NCBI RefSeq assembly: GCF_015277735.1
Contig: NZ_JADHDA010000005.1
Span: 310,001 to 374,000 of the forward strand
Source: Psychrobacter sp. NG254
GTDB lineage: Bacteria; Pseudomonadota; Gammaproteobacteria; Pseudomonadales; Moraxellaceae
Reading direction: 5' to 3'
DNA: 64,000 nt
In this document: positions 46,193-58,862 of the stretch, in pieces
How positions within the stretch are numbered: position 1 is the first letter of the stretch
Layout of the letters: each line of letters begins with the position of its first letter
Program-made: the position numbers and the translations under genes
The notes under the pieces: model-generated
Databases searched by the model: none
The model's input: the letters and a program-made list of their open reading frames with translations, nothing else
What the model was told of the DNA's origin: nothing

Positions 46193-48463
46193 GTGGTAGA
46201 GATGACTAACAATCAGAATAATAATGACAATACTAACAAGATGATTGATATGAATAGTGTTGATGACAGGGTTAACATCTTTATAGATGATGACAGTAAT
46301 ACAGACAGCCCAATCGACATTCCAATCGACAGTCATCAGGTTAATCTGGCCGAAATCGACTGGCAACGCTCAGAAGATGGCAATTACTCGGCTAATAGCT
46401 ATATCAATCGCGATTTGTCTTTATTGCAGTTTCACCTTCGTGTCTTAGCACAAGCAGCCAGTCCTCGCCATCCACTGTTAGAGCGTTTGTTTTTCCTGAT
46501 TATTTTTTCATCCAACCTCGATGAGTTTTTTGAGATTCGTGTTGCAGGTATCATGCAAAAGCTCAATATCGCTGATGTCTCCACCAGTGCCCATGGTATG
46601 CGTCCTAGCGAAGTGTTGAACGAGATATCGGCCATCACTCATGAGGCGATCAGTGAGCAGTATCGTATTTTGAATGAAGATATCTTGCCGGCCCTTGCAC
46701 TCGAAGATATTCGCTACCTAAAACGCGAAGAGCTTAATGCTAAGCAGTCGGCATGGATGAAGCGTTATTTTACCGAGCAAGTATTGCCAGTATTGACACC
46801 GATCAGTATCGATCCGGCGCATCCGTTTCCTAGACTGGTCAATAAGAGCCTAAACTTCATCGCCACATTAGAGGGCAAAGATGCCTTTGGACGTGATATT
46901 AATTTGGCGATTGTCCCTGCGCCTCGTAGTCTGCCGCGCGTGATTCGCCTGCCAGATGAGCTCACGGGTGGCAAAGAGCATCATGTCATGCTATCTGCGA
47001 TCATTCATGAGCATATCGGTGAGTTGTTTCCTGGCATGAGTGTGACGGGTTGTCACCAATTTAGGCTAACGCGTAATGCCGATCTGGATTTGGCAGATGA
47101 TGTTGAGGACATTGCCAAGGCACTAGAGGGCGAGCTTGAAAACCGCCGTTTCGGTGACAAAGTGCGTCTAGAAGTCACCACCAATTGCCCTGCGCACATC
47201 AGTGACTATCTACTCAATGAGTTTGAGCTGCATGCCAATCAGTTGTACCGTGTCAATGGTCCTGTCAATCTGACGCGCTTGTTGTTTGACTTTAATATTC
47301 CTAAGCTGCGCTATCAGCCATTTACCCACATCTTGCCAAAAGCATTTCGCCGAGAAATGGACAAATCAGACAAGTCGACCAGTATGTTTGCTGCTATGCG
47401 TAAGAGCGACGTGCTGGTTCATCATCCTTTTCATTCGTTCGCGCCCATTATTAATTTGCTGTGGCAGGCTGCTAGTGATCCGAAAGTCTTGGCAATCAAA
47501 CAGACGTTATATCGGTCAGGTACCAATTCAGAAATCGTCAAGGCACTGGCTGCTGCTGCCCGTAATGGCAAAGAAGTCACGGCGGTTATCGAGCTGCGTG
47601 CGCGTTTCGATGAGGCGTCCAATATTGCTGTTGCCAACTATTTACAAGAGGCTGGTGCGGTCGTGGTTTATGGTATCGTAGGTTATAAGACCCATGCCAA
47701 GCTAATGCTGATTGTGCGCCGCGAGGATGACCGAATCCATCGTTACGTGCATCTGGGTACAGGTAACTATCATGCGGCCAATGCCAAGGTCTATACCGAT
47801 TATGGTTTGTTTAGCGCAGATCCTGATATCTCAGAAGACGTTCATAAGATTTTCCAAGAGCTGACGGGCATGGGTAAGCCTGCCAACCTCAAAAAACTGC
47901 TACATGCGCCGTTTACACTGCACGAAAAACTGATGAGCTTTATTGATGATGAAATCGCTCATGCCAAGGCAGGCAAGCGCGCTCATATTATTATTAAAGC
48001 CAACGCACTCACTGAGCGTCGCCTGATTGATAAGTTATATGATGCCTCACAAGCAGGCGTCACCATTGAGCTGATACTACGCTCTATGTGTTGCTTACGT
48101 CCGCAAGTAAAGGGTCTGTCTGAAAACATCACGGTACGTTCTGTCATCGGGCGCTTCTTAGAGCATACGCGCATCTATTATTTCTACAATGGTGGCGATG
48201 AGCGTCTGTATTGTGGTAGTGCCGACTGGATGGATCGTAACTTATTCCACCGAGTAGAGGTGGCTTTCCCAATTGAAAACAAAAAACTGTTTAAACAGAT
48301 TTACCAAGATGGGTTGCTCAATTACCTGAAAGATAATACACAAGCATGGGCACTCGATGGTACGGGCGTTTGGCAGCAGTTAGAGCCAGCAGTAGGCGAG
48401 GAGCCACATGTCGCCCAAGAGTATTTATTAAAAACGATTAATCGTGTTGAAGAGTCTAGCTAA
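46193..48463 (+). CDS. ppk1: Polyphosphate kinase 1
   Basis: A 756-residue enzyme that makes polyphosphate from ATP reversibly. AAGGAG lies seven to eight bases before GTG 46193; ATG 46202 is the alternative. Catalytic histidines are His501 in YKTHAKLM and His658 in LEHTRIYYF, spaced 157 residues apart as in Escherichia coli. The N-terminus carries an extra stretch of about 65 Asn/Asp-rich residues before the usual [11 protein letters not shown]. Terminator at 48512. Confidence 0.96.
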   Translation: MVEMTNNQNNNDNTNKMIDMNSVDDRVNIFIDDDSNTDSPIDIPIDSHQVNLAEIDWQRSEDGNYSANSYINRDLSLLQFHLRVLAQAASPRHPLLERLFFLIIFSSNLDEFFEIRVAGIMQKLNIADVSTSAHGMRPSEVLNEISAITHEAISEQYRILNEDILPALALEDIRYLKREELNAKQSAWMKRYFTEQVLPVLTPISIDPAHPFPRLVNKSLNFIATLEGKDAFGRDINLAIVPAPRSLPRVIRLPDELTGGKEHHVMLSAIIHEHIGELFPGMSVTGCHQFRLTRNADLDLADDVEDIAKALEGELENRRFGDKVRLEVTTNCPAHISDYLLNEFELHANQLYRVNGPVNLTRLLFDFNIPKLRYQPFTHILPKAFRREMDKSDKSTSMFAAMRKSDVLVHHPFHSFAPIINLLWQAASDPKVLAIKQTLYRSGTNSEIVKALAAAARNGKEVTAVIELRARFDEASNIAVANYLQEAGAVVVYGIVGYKTHAKLMLIVRREDDRIHRYVHLGTGNYHAANAKVYTDYGLFSADPDISEDVHKIFQELTGMGKPANLKKLLHAPFTLHEKLMSFIDDEIAHAKAGKRAHIIIKANALTERRLIDKLYDASQAGVTIELILRSMCCLRPQVKGLSENITVRSVIGRFLEHTRIYYFYNGGDERLYCGSADWMDRNLFHRVEVAFPIENKKLFKQIYQDGLLNYLKDNTQAWALDGTGVWQQLEPAVGEEPHVAQEYLLKTINRVEESS

Positions 48464-48511
48464 CCTGCATCAGTGTTTTTAGCGAATGATTGACCATTTA
48501 ACTGACTATCT

Positions 48512-48548
48512 AACCAAGCACTGGTAAATACTGGTGCTTGGTTTTTTT
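48512..48548 (+). terminator. Terminator after ppk1
   Basis: AACCAAGCAC pairs perfectly with GTGCTTGGTT, then a run of T. It is about 50 bases after the stop. Confidence 0.85.
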
Positions 48549-48567
48549 GTGCTAACAAATTGCAAAA

Positions 48568-48587
48568 GTTACAAACTGTCTTGTAAC
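48568..48587. promoter_or_regulatory. Perfect 6-8-6 inverted repeat before the small-gene array
   Basis: GTTACA and TGTAAC are separated by eight bases, giving a 20-base dyad of operator size. It lies about 150 bases before the first small gene and just after the ppk1 terminator, so it belongs to the downstream unit. No regulator is assigned. Confidence 0.4.
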
Positions 48588-48736
48588 CTCACATATATTC
48601 ACACATTGATACGGCAGCACACTGGTACATGACGCAATATCCTACTTATAATTGATGTCACTGCTAGCGTTGGTCAATATGAATGAGCTAATGCAGCAAG
48701 ACTGACAAAACCAATTATAAAACTAGGAAATGCATT

Positions 48737-48907
48737 ATGAGTACGACTAATAACGACACGTCAGATATCAAGAAAGCCGCTGAACAAGTAAACAGTCAAG
48801 AAGTCGAAAAAAATCTGAAAGAGAATAAAGACGTTGATGCCCCTGAGCAGCTCAGTGATGCTGAGCAGACCTCTTTTATTAACGATGAGCTGCGCACGGA
48901 TAAGTAA
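48737..48907 (+). CDS. Small charged protein 1 of a four-gene array
   Basis: A 56-residue protein, MSTTNNDTSD to ELRTDK. It is rich in Asp, Glu, Lys, Asn and Gln, lacks cysteine and tryptophan, and has no hydrophobic segment, so it is probably disordered or a simple helix. AGGAAA precedes ATG 48737. It is the first of four similar-sized genes on this strand. I do not recognise the family. Confidence 0.65.
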   Translation: MSTTNNDTSDIKKAAEQVNSQEVEKNLKENKDVDAPEQLSDAEQTSFINDELRTDK

Positions 48908-48989
48908 GCACTCTAACGACATAACAAAAACGTAGAGTTAACATACCTAACCAAACGCGCACAACTAATAATAATGCGAAGGAGACGCT

Positions 48990-49238
48990 ATGACTATTAA
49001 TGAACAGACAGACACTGAAGAAAAAGTGGTGGTGGACGATCCAGCAGTTGCCGTGACAGAAAATCCGGAAGGCAGCTACGCGGGGCGTAAGCATGAGCCG
49101 GAAATAGATGGCCCCGAACAGGAATCACAAGAGACTGATGAAGTCTATGCCGATCCACGTAAACAAGAGAACCTCCCTGCTGGCGGTAAAGATGTCAGTG
49201 AATTGAACGCTTACGATCTAAGTCAAAAAAATAACTAA
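48990..49238 (+). CDS. Small acidic protein 2 of a four-gene array
   Basis: An 82-residue, strongly acidic protein with no hydrophobic segment. A perfect AAGGAG lies seven bases before ATG 48990, good evidence that it is translated. It contains DDPAVAVTENPEG and ends with DVSELNAYDLSQKNN; the ELNAY piece is like DLNRY of protein 3. Function unknown; a hydrophilin-like stress role is only an inference from composition. Confidence 0.7.
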   Translation: MTINEQTDTEEKVVVDDPAVAVTENPEGSYAGRKHEPEIDGPEQESQETDEVYADPRKQENLPAGGKDVSELNAYDLSQKNN

Positions 49239-49276
49239 CAAGTATTAATTAACAAAAAAATTATAAGGATACTGTT

Positions 49277-49570
49277 ATGAAGCCGTATGAAAATACAGAT
49301 AATGAAAGCGCAGAAAAATATACCACTACCAATAAAGGCACAGAGACACTTGAAGCTGGCATCGTAGGTTCAGAGCATGTGAATAAGAATGATGATCCTG
49401 CTCGCCAGCCTGACCGCCGTGACCAGCCAGGTAATGGCTTTGATGATAATATCAATGAAGAGACAGTGGGCAACGTATCGCCTAAAAGTAATGAAATTAA
49501 TGATCTAAATCGTTATGCTACTGTTGATAATGCACAAAGTCGTACACTGAATACCGACTTAAAAGATTAA
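49277..49570 (+). CDS. Small hydrophilic protein 3 of a four-gene array
   Basis: A 97-residue protein rich in Asn, Asp, Glu and Thr, without cysteine or a membrane segment. AAGGAT precedes ATG 49277. It contains NDDPARQPDRRDQPGNGFDD and, near the end, EINDLNRYATVDNAQ, which resembles the SELNAY region of protein 2. The spacing from protein 2 is 38 bases. Family not recognised. Confidence 0.7.
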   Translation: MKPYENTDNESAEKYTTTNKGTETLEAGIVGSEHVNKNDDPARQPDRRDQPGNGFDDNINEETVGNVSPKSNEINDLNRYATVDNAQSRTLNTDLKD

Positions 49571-49722
49571 GACAATTCTTAATGGTAGAAAGTAATAAGT
49601 ACAGTAAAGCAAACCGTTAATGTTCAATCAATCTTGAAATATTAATGATTGTTAGTGATAACCGATATTAACGACAACAAGGGTACGGTTTAAGCGCACA
49701 ACTATGATTGCAAGGAATTCTA

Positions 49723-49923
49723 ATGAATACGCAACAAGACAAAGATGACAGCACTGATTACAAACTAAAAGATTCGAACGACAATCATGGCATCGTACCT
49801 GATGATGCCTTGCAAAAAGTTAATCCAGCAGCGGCAGAAACAGCCACTGATGATCACGATCCGCATAATATTGCAAAAGACCACAAGCAGTATGACAGTA
49901 CTTTAATGGAAGATGACAAGTAA
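49723..49923 (+). CDS. Small acidic protein 4 of a four-gene array
   Basis: A 66-residue protein from ATG 49723, with AAGGA six bases upstream; a TTG five codons earlier lies before the ribosome site and is rejected. It is Asp/Lys/His-rich (DDHDPHNIAKDHKQYD) and lacks hydrophobic stretches. The histidine and aspartate clusters could bind metal, but nothing proves it. A strong terminator follows at 49965. Family not recognised. Confidence 0.7.
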   Translation: MNTQQDKDDSTDYKLKDSNDNHGIVPDDALQKVNPAAAETATDDHDPHNIAKDHKQYDSTLMEDDK

Positions 49924-49964
49924 CATTTTAGATATATTGATAGCAGTAATATATAGATATCAAT

Positions 49965-50021
49965 AAAAAGGCACTGCGTTTGATAGGAGTATAGAACCCC
50001 TATCAAACGCAGTGCCTTTTT
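49965..50021. terminator. Exceptionally strong terminator closing the small-gene array
   Basis: A perfect 23-bp stem joins 49965-49987 to 49999-50021, with an 11-base loop. The arms start AAAAAGGCACTGCG and end CGCAGTGCCTTTTT. It also serves the convergent miaE gene. Confidence 0.92.
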
Positions 50022-50107
50022 GCTGTCTTTACTATTTTTTTGTCTCTACTTCCCAATAAAATAGTTATAAGAAGTAGTTATATATAAGATATAGAAAGCT
50101 TTTATCT

Positions 50108-50824
50108 TTAGGCAGGTGTGCCGCTATGAAAGCGTAACTCAGTGTCAGGACTGCTTATCAAATCAGCCTCTACGTTTTTGAAGAACGCAACTCGTTCATC
50201 AATATTCTCGTCCGACAATGATTGAGCCAGCGCGAGATAATCCTCGAAATGACGGCTTTCTGACTTGAGCAGATAGCGGTAGTATTTTGCCAGACGATCA
50301 TCATTGATAACCTCGGCCAATGCAGCAAACCGCTCGCAAGAACGTGCTTCAATAAATGCCCCAATAATCAATACGTCGACCATCGCTGCAGGCTCATAAG
50401 TACGCTTGTGTTTTAGCATGCCTTTGGCGTAGCGACCAGCACCTAGATATGCCCAGTCTTGCCCGCGCTCATTCATGATACCTAGCACTTGCTCATAGTG
50501 CAGCATCTCCTCACGTACGAGCTGCGCCAACTTGCGTTGCAAATCATAAGAAAACTCATAACGAAACATCAAGTTCATGGCAGTACCAGCGGCCTTTTTT
50601 TCGCAGTTGGCATGGTCTTGAATAATCATCGGCAGATTTTCCATCGCAGCATCTACCCATGCTTGTGTGGTTCTATCACCTAAGAAATTATAAACAGGGG
50701 ATAAATCGACTTTGATAGGCGTGCGTAGATGCGTGATATCGATGCTGTCTTCTGTCGTATCGTCAGAATGAATAGTGTCTATTGATGATTGCATAGGTGA
50801 AGAATCTTGCTGATTTATAGTCAT
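50108..50824 (-). CDS. miaE: tRNA-(ms2io6A) hydroxylase MiaE
   Basis: A 238-residue non-haem diiron enzyme that hydroxylates the isopentenyl group of ms2i6A37 in tRNA. The core has DHANCEKKAAGTAMNL, VREEMLHYEQVL, FIEARSCERFAAL and SESRHFEDYLALA, giving the two EXXH-type pairs of a ferritin-like fold. An N-terminal Ser/Asp-rich stretch of about 30 residues precedes it. It requires miaA and miaB products made elsewhere. Confidence 0.93.
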   Translation of the reverse strand: MTINQQDSSPMQSSIDTIHSDDTTEDSIDITHLRTPIKVDLSPVYNFLGDRTTQAWVDAAMENLPMIIQDHANCEKKAAGTAMNLMFRYEFSYDLQRKLAQLVREEMLHYEQVLGIMNERGQDWAYLGAGRYAKGMLKHKRTYEPAAMVDVLIIGAFIEARSCERFAALAEVINDDRLAKYYRYLLKSESRHFEDYLALAQSLSDENIDERVAFFKNVEADLISSPDTELRFHSGTPA

Positions 50825-51411
50825 AGTTTAAAGTGGCTTTGTTTATGAATGAAGGTTTTATCATCGTTTGGAGGATTATATTACTTATATAATCATATGA
50901 CAAAGGCAGTTGATAGGGCTTAGGCGTGTGAGTCGTTGACCTATGTGTTCAATAGATGGCTTTTGTTTCTAGTTGGCTGTATCGGCCTAACAAGTGGGCG
51001 TGAAGTTTGCTCGATCATATGCCAAATGGTGGTTATAGCGCCTAGCGCTTACGAGCTATACAGTATCATTATTATACAACCCCAACATTTACTTAATAAA
51101 TGGCGATTCCTTGTTTATTTTATTATTTGATAGTAGGATAATATTTTACGCTCTAGGGCATTCGTCTTATGAGCAGGCATTATTAAATAGTAGAGAGTAT
51201 ATCAATTGCCAATAGGCTATCAAAATATAAGATGTATAAAAATGCCTTATATAAAGGCTGTTAAAGTTATTGCTACTATGCTGATTAGACACTATAAAAT
51301 TGAACAGATACCATAAAAATAGCCGTCAAATAGTGTATACGTTACTATTATAACCTCGCTATGGTAGCAGTTGAACACTACGACACTTCACGAATAGATA
51401 AGGATCACAAC
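50825..51411. other. 587-base spacer before glcB
   Basis: AT-rich, with one more balanced patch near 50980-51060. That patch includes a TATAGC/GCTATA inverted repeat at about 51036-51062. GCCTAACAAGTGGGC near 50987 resembles an integron attC edge, but no matching far end is present. No gene is supported. The glcB promoter must lie here but was not identified. Confidence 0.4.
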
Positions 51412-53610
51412 ATGGGCCAGTCTTCTAACGCCAATCGCATTCAAAAAGGCATCCTTGCCATCGACCAGCAGTTATATGACTTTATTGAAAATGAAGTGCT
51501 ACCAAAGGTCGGTTTTGATTCAGACAAATATTGGTCAGGTTTTGAGAAGGTCATTAAAGAATTTACGCCGCGTAATAAAGCACTGCTTGCGACTCGTGAC
51601 ACTATTCAAGCACAAATTGATCAGTGGCATTTGGATAACCCTGCAAAAGAAGGCACTATCGATTACCCAGCTTATAAGGCATTTTTGCAAGAAATTGGCT
51701 ATCTGTTACCAGAAGGCGAGGACTTTACGGTCACTACCGAAAACGTAGATGACGAGGTGGCTCTGATTGCAGGACCGCAGTTGGTTGTACCGGTACGTAA
51801 TGCTCGCTATGCACTGAACGCGACCAATGCCCGTTGGGGTAGCTTATACGATGCCTTATATGGCACCGATGTCATCAGTAATGACAATGGTCAAGAGGCG
51901 ACAGGTGGCTATAATCCGACTCGCGGTGCTGCGGTTGTGGCATATGCCAAAGCGTTTTTGGATGAGCATTTTGCACTAGCATCAGGGTCATACAACGATG
52001 TGACTGGCTTCAAAGTAGTCGATGGCAAGCTTGAGATCGTACAAGGCGATGGCAGCACCGAGCTAAAAGAAACTGCTAAGTTTGTCGGTTTCGTTGGAGA
52101 CGCTGAGCATCCTACTGGCGTACTACTAAAGAATAACGGCTTACATGCTGAGATTCAAATCGATAGCGACCATCCGGTAGGCAAAGACGATCCCGCCCAT
52201 ATCAAAGACGTCTTGCTTGAATCAGCCATGACAGCGATTCAAGATTGTGAAGACTCAGTCGCCGCCGTAGACGCAGAAGAAAAAGTGGAAGTTTATCGTA
52301 ACTGGCTTGGCCTAATGAACAGCGATCTACAAGAAACTTTTGAAAAAGGTGGCAAAACGCGTACTCGTAAACAAAATCCAGACCGCGAATACACCACGCC
52401 AGATGGCGGCAAGCTGATTTTACCTGGCCGCTCGTTACTACTCATTCGTAACGTTGGTCACTTGATGCAAAACCCAGCAATTTTGGTGGATTTGGGTAAT
52501 GGTCAAGAGCCAATATTTGAAGGTCTAATGGATGGTTTGATTACGCCGCTATTGACGCTTAATGATCTCAAAGGTAAAAACGAGCTATCAAACTCACGTA
52601 AAGGCTCAATGTATATCGTGAAGCCAAAAATGCATGGCCCTGAAGAAGTCAAAATGGCCAATGATTTGTTTAATGCCTCAGAAGACTTGCTTGGTCTAGA
52701 ACGCAATGCACTCAAAATCGGCATTATGGACGAAGAGCGCCGCATGACGGTCAACCTAAAAGAGGCGATTCGCCAAGCAAAAGAGCGCGTTATCTTTATT
52801 AATACTGGCTTCTTGGATCGTACGGGTGATGAGATGCATACCAGTATGAATGCAGGCCCATTCGTGCCAAAAGGTGAGATGAAGTCGCAAGCATGGCAGC
52901 CCGCTTACGAGCAGTGGAACGTCGATATCGGTCTAGAGACAGGTCTACAAGGCCGCGCCCAAATCGGCAAAGGTATGTGGGCAAAACCTGACGAGATGAA
53001 AGAGATGATGGACACCAAAGCGGCGCACCCGAAGTCTGGTGCCAGTACCGCATGGGTACCTTCACCAACAGGTGCAACGCTGCATAGCATACACTACCAT
53101 CAAGTGAATGTGACGGACGTTCAAGACAATTTAAAATCACGCAAGCGCGCAAGCTTGGACGATATTTTGACCATTCCATTGGCAAAAAATACCAACTGGA
53201 CGGAAGAGGAAAAACAGCAAGAGCTTGACAATAATGCACAGGGTATCTTAGGTTATGTCGTGCGCTGGGTGAACCAAGGTGTTGGTTGCTCTAAAGTGCC
53301 TGATATCGACGACGTCGGTCTCATGGAGGATCGTGCAACGCTACGCATCTCTAGCCAGCATATCGCCAACTGGTTGCACCACAGCGTGGTGAGCGAGCAG
53401 CAAGTGATGGATACGATGAAACGTATGGCAAAGGTCGTTGATGAGCAAAATGCAGGCGATGATGAGTATCAACCGATGTCAAATGACTTGGACAACTCTT
53501 ATGCGTTTAAAGCAGCCTGCGATTTGGTCTTCAAAGGTCGCGAACAGCCTAGCGGTTACACTGAGCCATTATTACATCAAGCGCGCTTAGATCTAAAGAA
53601 AAACGCTTAA
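51412..53610 (+). CDS. glcB: Malate synthase G
   Basis: A 732-residue enzyme that condenses glyoxylate with acetyl-CoA to malate. ATG 51412, with AAGGA eight bases upstream, fits the usual 720-730 residues; an ATG 17 codons earlier lacks a ribosome site. Features are [49 protein letters not shown] and the late [11 protein letters not shown]. No aceA or glc regulator lies next to it. Confidence 0.96.
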   Translation: MGQSSNANRIQKGILAIDQQLYDFIENEVLPKVGFDSDKYWSGFEKVIKEFTPRNKALLATRDTIQAQIDQWHLDNPAKEGTIDYPAYKAFLQEIGYLLPEGEDFTVTTENVDDEVALIAGPQLVVPVRNARYALNATNARWGSLYDALYGTDVISNDNGQEATGGYNPTRGAAVVAYAKAFLDEHFALASGSYNDVTGFKVVDGKLEIVQGDGSTELKETAKFVGFVGDAEHPTGVLLKNNGLHAEIQIDSDHPVGKDDPAHIKDVLLESAMTAIQDCEDSVAAVDAEEKVEVYRNWLGLMNSDLQETFEKGGKTRTRKQNPDREYTTPDGGKLILPGRSLLLIRNVGHLMQNPAILVDLGNGQEPIFEGLMDGLITPLLTLNDLKGKNELSNSRKGSMYIVKPKMHGPEEVKMANDLFNASEDLLGLERNALKIGIMDEERRMTVNLKEAIRQAKERVIFINTGFLDRTGDEMHTSMNAGPFVPKGEMKSQAWQPAYEQWNVDIGLETGLQGRAQIGKGMWAKPDEMKEMMDTKAAHPKSGASTAWVPSPTGATLHSIHYHQVNVTDVQDNLKSRKRASLDDILTIPLAKNTNWTEEEKQQELDNNAQGILGYVVRWVNQGVGCSKVPDIDDVGLMEDRATLRISSQHIANWLHHSVVSEQQVMDTMKRMAKVVDEQNAGDDEYQPMSNDLDNSYAFKAACDLVFKGREQPSGYTEPLLHQARLDLKKNA

Positions 53611-53652
53611 AATGATAGATTGAGTATCATCTTTTAGGCAGACTTAAGCAAG

Positions 53653-53685
53653 TGAGCAAGATGATATATTATCCTATCTTGCTCG
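53653..53685 (+). terminator. Hairpin after glcB
   Basis: GAGCAAGAT pairs with ATCTTGCTC around an AT loop, then GTTTGTG. The weak U tract makes it a modest terminator, backed up by the next hairpin. Confidence 0.6.
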
Positions 53686-53732
53686 TTTGTGACTGTCATA
53701 TGTGTTAAAAATAAGACCATCAATATTTTATG

Positions 53733-53767
53733 AGCGCTATTTATTTCTATATAAATAGCGCTTTTTT
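53733..53767 (+). terminator. Second, stronger terminator after glcB
   Basis: AGCGCTATTTAT pairs perfectly with ATAAATAGCGCT around six bases, then TTTTT. The rest of the 614-base spacer to the porin is AT-rich and contains no supported gene. Confidence 0.8.
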
Positions 53768-54224
53768 GGTTAATTACTGGATATTCGTTACTGCTATTTA
53801 AGATTGTCAGTAACGATATTAATCAATGTTTTCTGTATCTTATTGAGTCCATAGAAGTTTTTTTAGTGATTGCTCAAATATAATTGAATGTTAGTTATTC
53901 GATAATGGATGTATCGAAAAAGCAAAAAAACATGTTGCAAATTATGTCAAAGTTGTTATGCTTGTACTCGAAGTATGAGTTTGGTAACGGATGTTACGCA
54001 ATGGATTGGTAAAGACGACAGATTACATGGCAGTTACGATATTAATCCCAGTTATGTAAATTATTGTTTTTCATCTTACTGTAATAAATATTCGCCACAC
54101 TTGTTTCTGACTAATCTCGGTAGCCAGTTACACATTATATCTTTGAGGATTTGTGACGATACCATTATGGGCGCCAGCTAATAATAGCTTGCTCATTACT
54201 ACAATTGTAAAGTGGAGATACCCC

Positions 54225-55253
54225 ATGAAAAAACTACTTTTAGTTACAGCAATCGCAGCCCTATCTGTATCTGCAGCACAAGCAGCACCAACTATTTATG
54301 GTAAAGCTTTTTTAGCGGCTGACTATGTTAATGCTGAGTTTGATGGCCCTACTGGTAACATGTATGATGAAGATACAGTAGAGATTAACTCTCATGCTTC
54401 ACGTATCGGCTTCAAAGGTTCTGAGGCGATGACTGCTAATACTGATGTTATTTATCGTTTAGAGTATGGCACTAGTCTTGATGGTGATAACGCTACTTTC
54501 AGTAACCGTGATACGTATCTTGGTATTAACAACAAGCAGTTCGGTGAGTTCCGTGTTGGTAAAAACCAATCAAGCCTAGCTCGTATTGACAACGTTGTTG
54601 TTAACCAAGGTTACTGGGATAACCTAGGTCAAAACAAAAATGAAGGCGAAGTAGTTGCAGCGCTAAATATGGCAGATAGTAACCGTATTGCAAGTTCAAT
54701 CATTTGGACTGCACCAAAATACAACGGTCTACCATTACAACTGTCTGCAATGTATAGCTCTGATGATGCAAATAACAATGACAATGCAGGCTTCGGTGTA
54801 GCCATGTTGTTTGATCAAGGTACTGGCTTCACTGCTGGTGTTGCATACGACAAAGATCAAAACATCAATGGTGATATCATCCGTGGTACAGCGACTGTTG
54901 ATCTAGGTAAGTACATGGCAGCTCCTGTTACTCTAGGCGCGCTATATCAAGTAGGCGATTATGATTACGGCTCTGAAAAAGAGAAAGGTCTAGTAATTAG
55001 CGCTCAAATGGGTCTAAACAACTTTACTTATCCAGCTGCTGTCTATGCACAGTACAACAATACTACCAATCTAGATGGTGATGATAACGCTGATTCAGAT
55101 CAAATCGTTGTTGGTGGTAAATATATGTATAAAGACAACATCATTGCTCATGCCTATGCTGGCGTAAACAGTGCTGACAACGTTCCATACATGGGTACCA
55201 GAGGCGATGCTGATGTAGTGGTAGTTGGTACTGGCCTAGAATACTTATTCTAG
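54225..55253 (+). CDS. Gram-negative porin
   Basis: A 342-residue outer-membrane protein. GGAG is eight bases before ATG 54225. The signal peptide MKKLLLVTAIAALSVSAAQA precedes APTIYGKAFLAADYV, a typical first strand. SHASRIGFKGSEAM, YRLEYGT, FSNRDTYLGINNKQFGEFRVGK and the terminal LEYLF are standard for trimeric general porins. GGT/GCT-rich codons and a long AT-rich leader suggest high expression. Solute preference is unknown. Confidence 0.93.
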   Translation: MKKLLLVTAIAALSVSAAQAAPTIYGKAFLAADYVNAEFDGPTGNMYDEDTVEINSHASRIGFKGSEAMTANTDVIYRLEYGTSLDGDNATFSNRDTYLGINNKQFGEFRVGKNQSSLARIDNVVVNQGYWDNLGQNKNEGEVVAALNMADSNRIASSIIWTAPKYNGLPLQLSAMYSSDDANNNDNAGFGVAMLFDQGTGFTAGVAYDKDQNINGDIIRGTATVDLGKYMAAPVTLGALYQVGDYDYGSEKEKGLVISAQMGLNNFTYPAAVYAQYNNTTNLDGDDNADSDQIVVGGKYMYKDNIIAHAYAGVNSADNVPYMGTRGDADVVVVGTGLEYLF

Positions 55254-55274
55254 TAACAACTAGCATTTGATTCT

Positions 55275-55306
55275 AAAAAAACTCATCCTTCGGGATGAGT
55301 TTTTTG
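55275..55306. terminator. Terminator after the porin
   Basis: AAAAAACTCATCC and GGATGAGTTTTTT form a perfect stem with a TTCG tetraloop, an ideal intrinsic terminator. Confidence 0.95.
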
Positions 55307-55328
55307 TTATGTGGTGTTTTAATACTAA

Positions 55329-57080
<1,752 letters not shown>

Positions 57081-57122
57081 TCGCTAAAGTATAAGTTGCA
57101 ATGTGAAAGTTTTGTTTTCACC

Positions 57123-57156
57123 AAAAAAGACTGATCTTCGGATCGGTCTTTTTTTT
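57123..57156 (+). terminator. Terminator between pyrG and kdsA
   Basis: AAAAAAGAC-GATC pairs with GATC-GTCTTTTTT around TTCG. It separates two genes that are often cotranscribed in relatives. Confidence 0.85.
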
Positions 57157-57207
57157 GCTTTGTCTTGAGTGATAGTAGACAGTATTATCTCGTGCTGAGC
57201 TTTGTGA

Positions 57208-58179
<972 letters not shown>

Positions 58180-58206
58180 GACTAAAATTGATTGGAGGTT
58201 TTAACC

Positions 58207-58461
58207 ATGGCTATTCAAACCGCTCAAGTCAATATCGAGAATATCGATGACGAGGAAGGTCTAGATAGTGTCATGACCGCTCTGAAAAACATTTCAGGCG
58301 TGACGGCGATAGATCTCGATCCTATTCATGACATCGCTACAGTGAGTTATGAGGATACAGATACTAGTATCCATGCCTTAACCGCAGCGATTAGTATGGT
58401 GGATTATGTGACTCAGCCATTTCCGATTGATTCACCGCAAAACCTGCATCATGATGACTAG
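58207..58461 (+). CDS. HMA-like small protein lacking the CxxC metal site
   Basis: An 84-residue protein from ATG 58207, with GGAGG eight bases upstream. Its pattern (VNIEN..., GLDSVMTALKNISGVTAIDLDPIHDIATVSYED, ALTAAISMVDYVT) tracks the CopZ-like protein encoded next (74 aa) strand for strand. Where CopZ has Cys15 and Cys18 it has Asp15 and Gly18 (ENIDDEEG), so copper cannot be bound in the usual way. A short acidic/His tail LHHDD follows. Possibly a non-metal HMA partner; function unknown. Confidence 0.7.
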   Translation: MAIQTAQVNIENIDDEEGLDSVMTALKNISGVTAIDLDPIHDIATVSYEDTDTSIHALTAAISMVDYVTQPFPIDSPQNLHHDD

Positions 58462-58534
58462 ATCGTAGGCTCATTTGGATGAGTAATCATTTGAATGAGC
58501 CAAACCGTTAACACATAAATATAAGGAGCCTAAT

Positions 58535-58759
58535 ATGGCCAATCAAACACAGCTTATTAAAATCGACGGTATGACTTGCGGTGGCTGCATTGCCAGCGTG
58601 TATAGCGCAACGGCCGATATCGACGGCTTAGATGATATTAGTATCGAGCTGATAGACAATCAGGCAACGGTAACTTTTGATGATAGCAAAACCGATATCA
58701 AGGCAATTGTCTCTGCTATCGAGGATGCTGGTTTTGATGCGACTGTTGTCCAATCATAA
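58535..58759 (+). CDS. copZ: CopZ-like copper chaperone (HMA domain)
   Basis: A 74-residue single HMA domain, LIKIDGMTCGGCIASV, with Cys15 and Cys18 as the copper site, then a beta-alpha-beta body ending AIEDAGFDATVV. AAGGAG lies six to seven bases before ATG 58535. It sits 73 bases after the CxxC-less paralogue and 103 bases before copA, but a strong terminator intervenes before copA. It probably delivers Cu(I) to CopA. Confidence 0.9.
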   Translation: MANQTQLIKIDGMTCGGCIASVYSATADIDGLDDISIELIDNQATVTFDDSKTDIKAIVSAIEDAGFDATVVQS

Positions 58760-58775
58760 GTATGGTTTTTTACTG

Positions 58776-58806
58776 AAAAAGACCAGCTATCTAGGCTGGT
58801 CTTTTT
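58776..58806 (+). terminator. Terminator between copZ and copA
   Basis: AAAAAGACCAGC (58776-58787) pairs perfectly with GCTGGTCTTTTT (58795-58806). It implies that copA has its own promoter in a spacer of only about 56 bases, or depends on read-through. Confidence 0.9.
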
Positions 58807-58862
58807 CATGATTGACGTTTTCAACAGACCCTAACCAAACCCTGCCATACCGAGTTTTATTT

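Noticed and set aside
50936..51130. Open frame of 64 codons and an attC-like GCCTAACAAGTGGGC edge
   Set aside because: No complementary GTTRRRY-type end was found within attC distance, no integrase or cassette is nearby, and the frame has no ribosome site.
52799..53239. 146-codon minus-strand frame inside glcB
   Set aside because: Antisense to conserved malate synthase motifs; low-quality composition.
53909..54181. Open frame of 90 codons before the porin
   Set aside because: Cys-rich, low-complexity translation of an AT-rich leader; more likely the long untranslated region of the porin.
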